64,000 bases of DNA from Tropicimonas marinistellae. GTDB lineage: Bacteria > Pseudomonadota > Alphaproteobacteria > Rhodobacterales > Rhodobacteraceae. Shown one piece after another: positions 1 through 13,734 of this stretch. Every line of letters starts with the position of its first letter. Within the stretch, counting starts at the first letter, position 1. The translations under genes and the position numbers were made by a program. The DNA is taken from contig NZ_LNCI01000010.1 of NCBI RefSeq assembly GCF_001509585.1, positions 62,001-126,000 on the forward strand, read 5' to 3'. Below the pieces are notes generated by a model, which worked only from the letters and a program-made list of their open reading frames with translations, made no database searches and was not told where the DNA came from.

Positions 1-74
1 CAACCTCCACGAAACGCGCACCGCTCGCTCCGCGTGAGTTTGGACGAGGCTCCGCATGCGTTTGCGCGGCGTCA

Positions 75-103
75 ACGACAGTAATGACGGCGCATGCGAT
101 AAT
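75..103 (+). promoter_or_regulatory. Candidate sigma70 promoter for the RTX protein gene
   Basis: ACGACA at 75-80 and GATAAT at 98-103 are separated by 17 bases, matching 4 of 6 and 5 of 6 positions of the sigma70 consensus. Transcription would start near 110, giving a short leader before the GGAG ribosome site and the ATG at 137. Promoter calls by eye in high-GC DNA are uncertain. Confidence 0.35.
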
Positions 104-136
104 TCCTTAAGAACAAAAGAATATTTGGAGGCACCG

Positions 137-1918
137 ATGGCCAGGATCGTTGCGAACGCGGGTCTTAACTTGTCCGATTTCGACCTCCACCAAATCATCG
201 AGGGCGCGGTCTACGCACGGTACCGAGACGGCGCGAACGTGACGGTCGACGGAACAACCTACCCCGACGTGTTCGAAGTCCAGTGGAGACAGTCCGATAC
301 ACTTCTGCTCACACAGCTCGCAGGGCACCATTTCGAGGGTAATGATCTGGAGCTCAGGGCCGGGACGGTCACGGGGTATTTCGAAGCCACGATGAAAGGT
401 GGCACATGGGCACCTTTCTGGCAGGTCACCGAGATTTCGGTCCCCGCGGTCACCATGTATGTGGCGGCGGTGACGCCGGACACAACCGACGACATGAAGC
501 TTCTGCGCACGATTCTCTCGGGGTCCGATCGCTTCGTGCTGAGCGATCAATCCGACTATGTCCACGGCTACGACGGGCGCGATGTGTTCTTCGGCAACCG
601 TGGAAACGACGACCTCCACGGCGGGCGTGGGAATGACGTCCTGAACGGCGGCGGCGGGAACGACCGGCTGTATGGCGAGGCCCATGCCGACGTCCTTCGC
701 GGACACGACGGAGACGACGAACTCCGGGGCGGCGACGGCAACGACGAGTTGCTCGGCGGCAACGGAAACGATTCCCTCGAGGGCGACGGCGGGAAGGCCC
801 GCACCGGTGGTGGCAAGGACCTGCTCCGCGGCGGAGCCGGCAAGGACGATCTCCGCGGCGGCGGTGGAAACGACCGCCTCTACGGGGACACGCAAGACGA
901 TCTCCTGCACGGCGGCGATGGCGATGACCGGCTGTGGGGAGGCGATGGCAGGGACAAACTCAACGGTGGTTCCGGTCAGGACATCATGCGTGGTGCGGGT
1001 GCAGGTGACTTCATCTACGGCGGTGGCGGCACGGATTTGTTGCTTGGGGGGCGCGGCGGTGATTGGCTCGATGGCGGCGGCGGCGATGACATCCTGAAAG
1101 GCGACGCGCACGACGACCAACTTCATGGGAGCAATGGTGAGGATACCCTTCTGGGCGGCACCGGGAACGATCACCTCTACGGCGGGGCACAGGCCGATGT
1201 TCTGAAAGGCGGTGACGGCAAGGATTGGCTGTCCGGCGAGGAAGGCGCAGACCGGCTCGAAGGCGGCGCCGACAAGGATTGGTTGTCCGGAGATGACGGG
1301 GCCGATATGCTGCTCGGTGGCTCGGGAAACGACACGCTCATAGGCGATGCCGGTGGCGACCTGCTCAAGGGTCAGGCTGGCGACGACTTCCTGCACGGAT
1401 ACGAGGATCGGGACGAGCTCTATGGCGGCGACGGCAATGACCGCATTCTGGGTGGCAGCGGCAAGGACGTGCTTCGGGGCGGCGATGGAAAGGACAGGCT
1501 CTTCGGCGACACGCAAGACGACCGGCTGTACGGCGAGGCCGCGAACGACAAGCTCTATGGTGGAGACGGCGACGATACGCTCGTCGGCGGTGACGGCGAT
1601 GATGTTCTCGAAGGTGAACGCGGGTCGGACGAGCTGATCGGCGGTGCAGGTATGGATACATTCGTCTTCGGGCGCTACGCCGCGCACGAGGTCATTCTCG
1701 ACTTCGAGGACAACGTGGACCGGTTGAAACTGGAAGATGAACTCTGGATCCATAGCGACGGCACACTGACCAAGGCCGAGGTGGTGGACACCTATGCCAC
1801 CGTTATCGACGGCAACACCGTGTTCGACTTCAGCACGGGACCCTACGGTACGAACATCCTGACGGTGATCGGTGTGGAGGATCCCGAGGTGCTGATTGAC
1901 GACATGATGATCGTTTGA
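137..1918 (+). CDS. RTX-type calcium-binding repeat protein, probably secreted by a type I system
   Basis: The product has 593 residues. The ATG at 137 is preferred over an upstream in-frame ATG at 56 because TTGGAGGCACCG sits just before it. Residues 1-140 form a non-repeat domain I cannot place. From about residue 144 to 506 there are roughly 40 nonapeptides of the GGxGxDxLxG type that bind calcium in a beta-roll. The C-terminus (GGAGMDTFVFG at 502-512, then an acidic ILDFEDNVDRLKLED stretch) resembles the tail of type I-secreted RTX proteins. No N-terminal signal peptide is visible, which fits that route. No catalytic domain is seen, so the role (adhesin, surface layer, matrix) is unknown. 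No type I exporter genes lie nearby. It is convergent with recG. Confidence 0.85.
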   Translation: MARIVANAGLNLSDFDLHQIIEGAVYARYRDGANVTVDGTTYPDVFEVQWRQSDTLLLTQLAGHHFEGNDLELRAGTVTGYFEATMKGGTWAPFWQVTEISVPAVTMYVAAVTPDTTDDMKLLRTILSGSDRFVLSDQSDYVHGYDGRDVFFGNRGNDDLHGGRGNDVLNGGGGNDRLYGEAHADVLRGHDGDDELRGGDGNDELLGGNGNDSLEGDGGKARTGGGKDLLRGGAGKDDLRGGGGNDRLYGDTQDDLLHGGDGDDRLWGGDGRDKLNGGSGQDIMRGAGAGDFIYGGGGTDLLLGGRGGDWLDGGGGDDILKGDAHDDQLHGSNGEDTLLGGTGNDHLYGGAQADVLKGGDGKDWLSGEEGADRLEGGADKDWLSGDDGADMLLGGSGNDTLIGDAGGDLLKGQAGDDFLHGYEDRDELYGGDGNDRILGGSGKDVLRGGDGKDRLFGDTQDDRLYGEAANDKLYGGDGDDTLVGGDGDDVLEGERGSDELIGGAGMDTFVFGRYAAHEVILDFEDNVDRLKLEDELWIHSDGTLTKAEVVDTYATVIDGNTVFDFSTGPYGTNILTVIGVEDPEVLIDDMMIV

Positions 1919-1977
1919 TGCAGGCTCCAACCTCATGGGATGACGCGGCGCCCCGCCCGAAGCCCCCGCACCTGCAC

Positions 1978-6842
<4,865 letters not shown>

Positions 6843-7556
6843 TCAAGCGCCTATCGCGAACCTCTGGTCCATCTCCGCCGGTTCCGGATCGCGCATCACG
6901 TAGCCGCGGCCCCAGACCGTCTGGATGTAGTTCTCGCCGCCGGTTGCATTGCTGAGCTTCTTGCGCAGCTTGCAGATGAAGACGTCGATGATTTTCAGTT
7001 CTGGTTCGTCCATTCCTCCGTAGAGGTGGTTCAGGAACATCTCCTTGGTTAGTGTCGTCCCCTTGCGAAGACTGAGCAACTCCAGCATCTGATATTCCTT
7101 ACCGGTCAGGTGCACGCTCTTGCTGTCCACGTCTACCGTCTTGGCATCCAGGTTCACGGTGACTTTGCCGGTCCGGATGACCGATTGGGCATGTCCCTTG
7201 GAGCGGCGGATAATCGCGTGAATTCGGGCAACGAGTTCCTCGCGATGGAACGGCTTTGTCAGGTAATCGTCTGCTCCAAACCCGAACCCCTTGATCTTGT
7301 TGTCGGTGTCATCGGCGCCGGACAGGATCAGCGTTGGTGTCTCTACCCGTGCAAGCCGCAACTGGCGCAGTACCTCATGGCCGGTCATGTCCGGCAACCC
7401 GAGATCGAGAAGGATCAAATCGTAGTCGTATAGCTTTGCAAGGTCGATCGCCTCCTCGCCCAAATCGGTGCAATACACGTTCAGGTTTGCGTGCGTGAGC
7501 ATCATTTCGATGCTCTTGGCGGTCGCCGGGTCGTCTTCGACGAGCAGGATTCGCAT
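6843..7556 (-). CDS. ctrA: Cell-cycle response regulator CtrA
   Basis: CtrA is the essential or near-essential OmpR-family master regulator of alphaproteobacteria. In Rhodobacterales it controls motility, gene transfer agent and related traits. The product has 237 residues, starting [10 protein letters not shown]. The receiver domain (1-120) has the phospho-acceptor D51 in LLDLGLPDM and the conserved K in TKPF. The C-terminal winged helix (about 125-230) ends with the [10 protein letters not shown] wing. A longer frame to 7646 has no supporting ribosome site. The last residues are IGA rather than the Ala-Ala that serves as the ClpXP tag in Caulobacter. sciP lies 126 bases upstream on the same strand, and the gap holds CtrA-like boxes, suggesting autoregulation. 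Confidence 0.97.
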   Translation of the reverse strand: MRILLVEDDPATAKSIEMMLTHANLNVYCTDLGEEAIDLAKLYDYDLILLDLGLPDMTGHEVLRQLRLARVETPTLILSGADDTDNKIKGFGFGADDYLTKPFHREELVARIHAIIRRSKGHAQSVIRTGKVTVNLDAKTVDVDSKSVHLTGKEYQMLELLSLRKGTTLTKEMFLNHLYGGMDEPELKIIDVFICKLRKKLSNATGGENYIQTVWGRGYVMRDPEPAEMDQRFAIGA

Positions 7557-7604
7557 AACTCTTTCTCCGGTTCGATCCCTCTTGACGCGACCATGGCCCG
7601 AAAT

Positions 7605-7621
7605 GGTTAATCCCCAATTAC
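7605..7621 (-). promoter_or_regulatory. Candidate CtrA binding site upstream of ctrA
   Basis: On the minus strand the sequence reads GTAA, seven bases (TTGGGGA), then TTAACC. That is one mismatch from the TTAA-N7-TTAAC consensus known from Caulobacter. It is 49-65 bases upstream of the ctrA ATG, a plausible position for autoregulation. The match is by eye and the consensus may differ in this lineage. Confidence 0.4.
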
Positions 7622-7673
7622 CGAATTCGTCCTCGATCACTCTCAACTGACAGTTGCATCTTATTGAGAAAGG

Positions 7674-7688
7674 TTAACCTCGCTAATT
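7674..7688 (-). promoter_or_regulatory. Second, weaker CtrA-like site overlapping the end of sciP
   Basis: On the minus strand the sequence reads AATT, seven bases (AGCGAGG), then TTAACC. The second half is perfect and the first half has two of four bases. It overlaps the sciP stop codon and lies about 130 bases upstream of the ctrA start. It is reported because it repeats the motif at 7605-7621 in the same orientation. Confidence 0.25.
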
Positions 7689-7967
7689 ATGGGGAGCCCG
7701 GAACTGCTGTAGCAGGGTTGTCTTCAGTGCAACCTCGCCGAATCGGCTGACCGCGGCCTGCCAGCTTTCGAATTCCTCGTCGGAAAGCCCATAGCGGCTC
7801 TTGGCCTCCTCAAGCGTAATCAGTCCGCCATCCACCGCGCGCACGACGGCCGCTTTTCGACTGGCCACCCACCGCCGCGTATCCGCCGGCGGGAGGTCGG
7901 CGCGGGTCATGATCTTGCCGTCGGGCAGCGTCACCGCCCGCGGTCCGTCTATCTTCTTGATAAACAT
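7683..7967 (-). CDS. sciP: SciP-like CtrA inhibitor (DUF1153)
   Basis: SciP is a small helix-turn-helix protein that, in Caulobacter, binds CtrA and blocks transcription of CtrA-activated genes. The 94-residue product has the family core: a DGKIMTRADLPP segment, RRWVASRKAAVV, and a helix-turn-helix around LEEAKSRYGLSDEEFESW. It resembles the Caulobacter SciP sequence as I recall it. I chose the ATG at 7967 because GGGAG lies eight bases before it; an alternative ATG at 7982 would add five residues. It is transcribed toward ctrA, 126 bases upstream, so regulator and antagonist are adjacent. Confidence 0.87.
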   Translation of the reverse strand: MFIKKIDGPRAVTLPDGKIMTRADLPPADTRRWVASRKAAVVRAVDGGLITLEEAKSRYGLSDEEFESWQAAVSRFGEVALKTTLLQQFRAPHN

Positions 7968-8039
7968 GCGTTGCACTCCCATCTCACCACAGGGCCGCAG
8001 CCTGCCGCCGGTGCACTTAAGGAGTGGTGAAACGAGGCC

Positions 8040-8067
8040 TTGAGAGTGTCTCGAATTTTCCTATAGT
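8040..8067 (+). promoter_or_regulatory. Candidate sigma70 promoter for mnmA
   Basis: TTGAGA (8040-8045) and TATAGT (8062-8067) are spaced by 16 bases, each matching five of six consensus positions or close to it. The predicted transcript would begin near 8074, 24 bases before the mnmA ATG. GGAG lies in the leader. Confidence 0.55.
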
Positions 8068-8097
8068 CCGGCGCACCTTGACAACCGGAGCCAAGAC

Positions 8098-9240
8098 ATG
8101 CCGCTTGATGGCGACAACCAATTGAATTCACTCGGCTTTGCAAAAGCACCGAGCGAGACACGCGTTGTCGTGGCGATGTCGGGCGGCGTCGATTCTTCCG
8201 TCGTGGCCGCCGAACTGGCGAGCGAGGGCTACGATGTCATCGGGGTCACGCTTCAGCTCTACGATCACGGCGCGGCACTCGCCAAGAAAGGCGCTTGCTG
8301 CGCAGGCATCGACATCCACGATGCCCGGCGCGTCGCCGAGGAGATGGGATTTCCGCATTACGTGCTGGACTACGAGAACATTTTTCGTGACGCGGTGATC
8401 GACGAATTTGCCGACAGTTATCTTGCCGGCGCAACACCCGTGCCCTGTATCCGATGCAACGAGCGGGTGAAGTTCAAGGATCTGCTCGAAACGGCGCGGG
8501 ACCTCGATGCCGACTGCATGGCAACCGGACACTACATCCAGCGGAAAACGGGCGGTCACGGCCCCGAATTGCACATGGCCGGCGATCCGCGTCGCGACCA
8601 GTCTTATTTCCTGTTCTCGACGACGTCAGAACAGCTCGATTTCCTGCGTTTCCCCCTGGGTCACCTGACCAGCAAGGCCGAAACGCGGGCGCTGGCGGTC
8701 AAACATGGTCTGCAGGTGGCCGACAAGCCCGACAGCCAGGACATTTGCTTCGTACCGGACGGCAACTACGCCTCGGTGATCGAGAAGCTGCGCCCCGGGG
8801 CCGGCGAACCCGGTGAGATCGTCGATCTGAACGGCCGTGTTCTGGCGCAGCACGACGGGGTCATCCATTACACGATCGGTCAGCGACGGGGGCTTGGCAT
8901 CGGCGGGCTCTCGGAGCCCCTCTACGTGGTCAGACTCGACCCCGACGCGCGCCGCGTGGTTGTGGGCCCGAAGGAGGCACTCTCCACGCGGATCGTCCCG
9001 GTGCGCGAAATCAACTGGCTCGGCGACGTTCCCATGACCGAACGTTCAGAGTGGCCGCTTTCGGTGAAAGTTCGCTCCACCCGCCCGCCACGCGAAGCGA
9101 TCCTGCGGCCAACGGATCCGGATACTGCCGAGGTCGAACTGCTCTCACCCGAAGAGGGTGTCTCGCCCGGACAGGCTTGCGTGTTCTACGAGACCGAGGG
9201 CACCCGCGTCTTTGGCGGTGGTTGGATCTGGCGCGGGTGA
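8098..9240 (+). CDS. mnmA: tRNA-specific 2-thiouridylase MnmA
   Basis: MnmA adds sulfur to the wobble U34 of tRNA for Lys, Glu and Gln, using ATP and a persulfide relay. The product has 380 residues. The ATP-binding PP-loop SGGVDSS is at 28-34. The two catalytic cysteines are C117 ([14 protein letters not shown]) and C217 ([11 protein letters not shown]), equivalent to Cys102 and Cys199 of the E. coli enzyme. The C-terminal beta-barrel follows. The start is supported by GGAG ten bases upstream. The first 20 residues are a lineage-specific extension. It is divergent from sciP. Confidence 0.97.
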   Translation: MPLDGDNQLNSLGFAKAPSETRVVVAMSGGVDSSVVAAELASEGYDVIGVTLQLYDHGAALAKKGACCAGIDIHDARRVAEEMGFPHYVLDYENIFRDAVIDEFADSYLAGATPVPCIRCNERVKFKDLLETARDLDADCMATGHYIQRKTGGHGPELHMAGDPRRDQSYFLFSTTSEQLDFLRFPLGHLTSKAETRALAVKHGLQVADKPDSQDICFVPDGNYASVIEKLRPGAGEPGEIVDLNGRVLAQHDGVIHYTIGQRRGLGIGGLSEPLYVVRLDPDARRVVVGPKEALSTRIVPVREINWLGDVPMTERSEWPLSVKVRSTRPPREAILRPTDPDTAEVELLSPEEGVSPGQACVFYETEGTRVFGGGWIWRG

Positions 9241-9345
9241 AGCCCCCCCTGTTCCACAGGAAATGCGAGAGGGCCGGCGCCGCTGGGGCTTGACCACCAC
9301 AGCCGGCAGCGCCACTTGCCAAGGAACGCAACGGGAGCCGGGTCA

Positions 9346-10431
9346 ATGAACCGAAATATCGTGATTGTCGGCGGCGGCTACATTGGCGCTGAACTGGCAC
9401 GCAGGCTCGACCCTGTAGCCGACATTACGCTCGTAGAACCACGCGCTGCCTTCGTCCATGCCGCAGCCATGATCCGCGCTGTGGTACAGCCCGAGTTGCT
9501 CGACCGCGCTCTGCTGCCCTACGACAATCTGTTGACCCGCGGCCGTGTCATACGGGAGCGCGCGACTGCCATAGACTCCGACGGGGTGACGCTCGCGGAT
9601 GGCCGCAGGCTCATGGCAGACATCATCGTCGTGGCGACAGGCTCGGGCTATGCCGCGCCGTTCAAACCCAACGGCGGCGACGTTGATACACTCAGGCAGG
9701 CGAACGCCGCGTCGCATGCTGCAGTGATGAACGCGCGTTCCGTCGCCATCATCGGCGCCGGGGCGGTCGGCATCGAACTTGCAGGTGAGATCAAGGCAGC
9801 AAGGCCCGCCTGCGAGGTAACGCTTGTATCGGATACTGCCTCGCTGCTGCCCACCTATCCGCCCCGTCTGGGGGCGGAGATGGAACGCCAGCTGAGCGTG
9901 CTCGGCGTAACCCTGCAGCTTGGTCGCCGCGTCACGGCGCTACCGACAAAAACCGCGCCCTTCTCGGAAATCGTATCGCTGGACAACGGCGAAACCATAC
10001 GCGCCGATCTCGTATTCCCGGCCACCGGCGCCTGCCCCCGGACAGATTTGCTCACACCGCTACCCGACGCGCGCATCGGCGCCGATGGGCGGGTAGTGGC
10101 AGACCGCTGGATGCGCCCTTCGGCGCTGCCGAACGTGCTGGCGGCTGGTGATGCGGTCGATCTGGGCGATGCAATGACCATTGTCGCGACGACCCGGCAG
10201 GTCCCTTGGCTGGAGCGGGCGATCCGTTCAATGCTCGCCGGTCGACAGCTCGACCGGACGCCACCCTACACCCCGTGGAGGAATCCGCCGATCCTGCTGC
10301 CGCTAGGCCCGCAGATGGGCGCGAGCTACTTGCCGCCCGCCGGGGTGCAGGGGCCGATACCGACGCGCCTGATCAAGGGCCGCGCGCTGTTCGTTCCCAA
10401 GCACCGCCGCCAGTTCGGCCTCGGCGGTTGA
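9346..10431 (+). CDS. FAD/NAD(P)H-dependent oxidoreductase, FSP1/AIFM2 or NDH-2 like
   Basis: This 361-residue flavoprotein belongs to the pyridine nucleotide-disulfide oxidoreductase fold. It has the FAD-binding GGGYIGAE motif near the N-terminus, the NAD(P)-binding IIGAGAVGIELAGE motif near 140, and a second FAD motif VLAAGDAVDLG near 265. No redox-active CxxC pair is visible, which argues against a disulfide reductase and for a quinone or small-molecule oxidoreductase. The nearest general resemblance is to AIFM2/FSP1-type quinone reductases. The start at 9346 follows GGGAGCC; an in-frame ATG at 9316 is less well supported. It follows mnmA by 105 bases and converges on lpxB. The substrate is unknown. 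Confidence 0.75.
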   Translation: MNRNIVIVGGGYIGAELARRLDPVADITLVEPRAAFVHAAAMIRAVVQPELLDRALLPYDNLLTRGRVIRERATAIDSDGVTLADGRRLMADIIVVATGSGYAAPFKPNGGDVDTLRQANAASHAAVMNARSVAIIGAGAVGIELAGEIKAARPACEVTLVSDTASLLPTYPPRLGAEMERQLSVLGVTLQLGRRVTALPTKTAPFSEIVSLDNGETIRADLVFPATGACPRTDLLTPLPDARIGADGRVVADRWMRPSALPNVLAAGDAVDLGDAMTIVATTRQVPWLERAIRSMLAGRQLDRTPPYTPWRNPPILLPLGPQMGASYLPPAGVQGPIPTRLIKGRALFVPKHRRQFGLGG

Positions 10432-10447
10432 CCACGGACCCGTCGCG

Positions 10448-11611
10448 TCAGACCGGCATCCCGTCCAGAACCGCCCGTGCCGCCCGAAGCCCCGGCGACT
10501 CCTGCCCGCGCCCCAGGCGTTCCATCGTCAAGCGCATCGCTGCGTGTTGTTCCCCGCCGCTATCCAGCACATCCAGCAGCGCCGGCGCCATCGCCTCCGC
10601 CCGGCAGTTTTTTCCCAGAAACTCGGGCACAGCGCGCGTCTCCGATACAAGGTTGACGAGCGTCACCGTGTCCACCAGCAACAATCGGGTCACGTAGATG
10701 CGGCTCAACCACGCGCCATCGTAGCCGATCACCATTGGAGTATCGGCCGCCGCCAGTTCGAGCGAGACGGTACCGGAGGCTGCCAGCGCTGCGTCAGCGG
10801 CCGCGAAAGCCGCGCGTTTCTCCGCCGCCACAACCGCGTCGTCCCGCCCGCGCGGATCAAGCAGGATCGGCGCGCCCGGCCAGTCCGCCAGCGTCTCGGC
10901 CATCAGCTCCGCCCGCGTCGGCACTGTGGGTACAACGATTCGGACCTCAGGACGCGCCGCCAGCACCTGCCGCAGCGTCTGCGCGAACACCGGCCCCAGC
11001 TTCGTGATCTCCCCCCTCCGTGACCCCGGCAACGCCAGGACGAGCGGCACATCGGGCGCGATTCCATGCGCCCTCCGAAACGCCGCGGCCTCATCCTGAC
11101 CGGCCTGTTGCTCGGCGACCACCGGATGCCCCACGAAGTCGCAGCGCATCCCCGCGGCCTCCATGTAGGGTGGTTCGAAGGGAAGCAGCGCGAGGACCTG
11201 GTCGATATCGGGCGCCATTTTCGCCGCCCGCTTCGGCCGCCAGGCCCAAACAGTCGGCGCGACGTAGTGCACGGTATGCTGCTCCGGCCGCTGTTGCCGC
11301 ACGCGATTGGCCAATCTCAGGCTGAACTCCGGCGAGTCTATCGTGATGAGCGCATCCGGTGCGATCCGCACCGCCTCATCCACCGTCTCTTCCAACCGAC
11401 GCTTCAGTTCGAAATACTTCGGCAGGATCTCCGCCAGCCCGGCAAGCGAAAGCTCCGACATGGGGAACAGGCTTTCCATGCCCTCCGCCTCCATCAGCGG
11501 CCCACCGATACCGTGGAACTCGACCTCCCCCAGCAGCGTTTTCAACCCTGCCATCAGCGCCGCGCCAAGTTTGTCGCCGGAGGGTTCACCCGCCACCAGG
11601 AAGAGCCGCAT
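10448..11611 (-). CDS. lpxB: Lipid-A-disaccharide synthase LpxB
   Basis: LpxB joins UDP-2,3-diacylglucosamine and lipid X to form the lipid A disaccharide on the cytoplasmic face of the inner membrane (glycosyltransferase family 19). The product has 387 residues beginning MRLFLVAGEPSGD, the family's hallmark N-terminus. Further family segments are FHGIGGPLMEAEG, the YVAPTVWAWRP region and LALPGSRRGEI. The ATG shares one base with the TGA of lpxI (TGATG), so translation is coupled. An upstream in-frame start at 11638 would lie inside lpxI and is not needed. Confidence 0.97.
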   Translation of the reverse strand: MRLFLVAGEPSGDKLGAALMAGLKTLLGEVEFHGIGGPLMEAEGMESLFPMSELSLAGLAEILPKYFELKRRLEETVDEAVRIAPDALITIDSPEFSLRLANRVRQQRPEQHTVHYVAPTVWAWRPKRAAKMAPDIDQVLALLPFEPPYMEAAGMRCDFVGHPVVAEQQAGQDEAAAFRRAHGIAPDVPLVLALPGSRRGEITKLGPVFAQTLRQVLAARPEVRIVVPTVPTRAELMAETLADWPGAPILLDPRGRDDAVVAAEKRAAFAAADAALAASGTVSLELAAADTPMVIGYDGAWLSRIYVTRLLLVDTVTLVNLVSETRAVPEFLGKNCRAEAMAPALLDVLDSGGEQHAAMRLTMERLGRGQESPGLRAARAVLDGMPV

Positions 11612-12447
11612 CACACCGCCTCCCGTGGACGCACCCACAGGAAGAGTCCGGCCGCATCCGCCTCGCGCACAACCTCTTCACGGTCCAGGACCATGACGCC
11701 GCCAGCCTCGATCACCACCCCGCGCAACCCCGCCCTTGCCGCGTTCCGGATCGTGCCCTGCCCGATAGCCGGTAGATCCACACGCCGGTCCTGGCGCGGC
11801 TTCGGCCCCTTGTAGAGTAACCCGCCCTCCGGCAGTCCCGCGCGATTGGTTGCCAATGTCTCGAGCATCCAGTCGGTGCCCGGCATCGCTTCGACCGACA
11901 GCGCCTGCCGGCGCGACACGACACAGGCCTGCCCCACATCCGCCGAGCCCAGTGCAACCACGATCTCCGCGCCGCGTTCGGCATCCTTGCGATCCGCCTC
12001 CTCCGGCTGGAAACGCCCCAGAACGCCCGGTGCAGGCAACAGATCGGGCAGAAGCTCATGTGCCCCGCGCACTGCCATGCCGCGCGCTTCGAACAACTCC
12101 AGCACCACGCGCAGCGCGCCGTCGTCCCCTTTGCCGAGCGCCGCCATCAACCGCGGTACAAGTGGCGCTGTTGCCAGATCCAGCGCGCGCGGCTCCAGCT
12201 TCGGCCGCCGCACACCGCCGGCGAAACAGACGTCGCGCGCCCCGCGTTTCTGAAGCTGTTTGAGCAGCGTACCCAGGGTTTCCAGGCGAAACGCCAGATC
12301 TGGCGCCACTGTTCCAGGCGGCGCATCGTGGTACGCACAGTAAATCACGTCACGCCCGCTGGCCCGCAGTCGTTCAGCCAGCAACTCGGGCAGCCGCCCT
12401 CGTCCGGCAATCAGCGCCAGCGGCGGGGTATCCGTCGCGCCGCCCAT
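11611..12447 (-). CDS. lpxI: UDP-2,3-diacylglucosamine pyrophosphatase LpxI (DUF1009)
   Basis: LpxI hydrolyses UDP-2,3-diacylglucosamine to lipid X and UMP. It replaces the unrelated LpxH in many alphaproteobacteria. The product has 278 residues with the two LpxI halves: ALIAGRGRLPELLAERLR at the N-terminus and a C-terminal domain containing SVEAMPGTDWMLE and GGVMVLDRE. It sits exactly between lpxA and lpxB, where the reaction belongs in the pathway, five bases after lpxA and one base overlapping lpxB. Confidence 0.95.
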   Translation of the reverse strand: MGGATDTPPLALIAGRGRLPELLAERLRASGRDVIYCAYHDAPPGTVAPDLAFRLETLGTLLKQLQKRGARDVCFAGGVRRPKLEPRALDLATAPLVPRLMAALGKGDDGALRVVLELFEARGMAVRGAHELLPDLLPAPGVLGRFQPEEADRKDAERGAEIVVALGSADVGQACVVSRRQALSVEAMPGTDWMLETLATNRAGLPEGGLLYKGPKPRQDRRVDLPAIGQGTIRNAARAGLRGVVIEAGGVMVLDREEVVREADAAGLFLWVRPREAV

Positions 12448-12452
12448 GGGCC

Positions 12453-13250
12453 CTACTCCGGCGTCAGGAAGCTGCGGTCACTGTCGCTCCGGATGAAATC
12501 GACAATCGCCTGAACATAATCGCTGTCGCTTTCCGCCCCCAGGGCCTCCGCCCGCTCGCGAAATGTCCCCGTGCCTGTGGCAAGCGACCGGTAGGCGTTG
12601 CGCAGCACGGCGATGTCCGCGCGGTCAAGTCCGGCACGCTTCAACCCGATAAGATTCAGCCCCACCAGGGCTCCGGCTTCTCCCTGTACCATGCCGTAGG
12701 GGATCACGTCCTTCTCGACCTTTGACAGCCCGCCGATGATCGCGCCCTTCCCGATCCTCACCCACTGATGAACCCCGGAGATGCCGCCAATGATGACATC
12801 ATCGTCGATCTGCACGTGACCGGCCAGGCCCACGTTATTCACGAGGATCACCCGGTCTCCCACGCGGCAATCATGCGCCACGTGAACACCCGCCATCAGC
12901 AGGCAATCGTCGCCAATGCTCGTAATGCCGCCGCCACCCTCGGTGCCCGGGTTGATCGTCACGTGCTCCCGGATACGGTTGCGCGCACCGATCACCAGCC
13001 GCGTGTCCTCGCCGTGGTACTTCAGATCCTGCGGAATCTCCCCGATCACCGAGAATGGAAAGACAACGGTCTCCTCGCCAATCTCGGTCCTGCCCGTCAG
13101 AACGACATGGGACTTGATCTCCACAGCGCGGGCCAGCGAAACCTCCGCACCAATAACAGCGAACGGACCTACGGAAACACCGGCCCCGATCTCGGCGCCC
13201 TCCTCGATCACCGCGGTGGGATGAATGCGCGCCGTCTTATCGATCGTCAT
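12453..13250 (-). CDS. lpxA: UDP-N-acetylglucosamine acyltransferase LpxA
   Basis: LpxA transfers a 3-hydroxyacyl group from ACP to UDP-GlcNAc, the first step of lipid A synthesis. The product has 265 residues and is built from left-handed beta-helix hexapeptide repeats such as IHPTAVIEEGAEIGAGVSVG. The catalytic histidine region is HVAHDCRVGD. A C-terminal helical domain with RAGLDRADI follows. It starts four bases after fabZ and ends five bases before lpxI, consistent with one transcript. Confidence 0.97.
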   Translation of the reverse strand: MTIDKTARIHPTAVIEEGAEIGAGVSVGPFAVIGAEVSLARAVEIKSHVVLTGRTEIGEETVVFPFSVIGEIPQDLKYHGEDTRLVIGARNRIREHVTINPGTEGGGGITSIGDDCLLMAGVHVAHDCRVGDRVILVNNVGLAGHVQIDDDVIIGGISGVHQWVRIGKGAIIGGLSKVEKDVIPYGMVQGEAGALVGLNLIGLKRAGLDRADIAVLRNAYRSLATGTGTFRERAEALGAESDSDYVQAIVDFIRSDSDRSFLTPE

Positions 13251-13254
13251 GGGC

Positions 13255-13734
13255 TCAGCCCTCCGCTTCCGCCTCTTTCGGCAATTGCACCATGGCCGAA
13301 AACTCCGCCTCGGCGGCCAATTCGCCGTTCACCAGCGCGCGCCCTTCGAACTTGCCGATCCTGGTCCCCGCACGTTTCACTGTGATGTGCAATTCCAGCA
13401 CATCTCCCGGCACGACCGGACGACGGAACTTTGCCTTGTCTACCGTGGTGAAATAGATCAGCAGCTCTTTTTCGATTCCGCGCGACACACCGATCAGAAC
13501 GGCCCCGGTCTGCGCCATCGCCTCGATCACCAAGACGCCCGGCATAACCGGGTGCCCGGGGAAATGCCCCTGGAAATGCGGTTCATTGAAGGTCACGTTC
13601 TTGATCCCGACGCCGCTCTTTCCCGGGTCGATGTCGCGCACGGCGTCGATCATCAGGAAGGGATAGCGATGGGGCAGAATCTTCTGGATCGTCTCGTGGT
13701 CCGCCTGCAGCAGCGGGCTCTGTTCTTCGGTCAT
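13255..13734 (-). CDS. fabZ: 3-hydroxyacyl-ACP dehydratase FabZ
   Basis: FabZ dehydrates 3-hydroxyacyl-ACP in fatty acid elongation. It competes with LpxA for hydroxyacyl-ACP, which explains its position in the lipid A cluster. The product has 159 residues of hot-dog fold. The catalytic His lies in [11 protein letters not shown] and the Glu in LVIEAMAQ. The [14 protein letters not shown] segment is typical of FabZ. A 199-base gap separates it from the upstream skp-like gene. No gene was found in that gap. Confidence 0.97.
   Translation of the reverse strand: MTEEQSPLLQADHETIQKILPHRYPFLMIDAVRDIDPGKSGVGIKNVTFNEPHFQGHFPGHPVMPGVLVIEAMAQTGAVLIGVSRGIEKELLIYFTTVDKAKFRRPVVPGDVLELHITVKRAGTRIGKFEGRALVNGELAAEAEFSAMVQLPKEAEAEG

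Noticed and set aside
610-1660. Regular DNA repeats that could suggest a CRISPR array
   Set aside because: The period is 27 bases or multiples and encodes RTX nonapeptides in frame; there are no spacers or cas genes.
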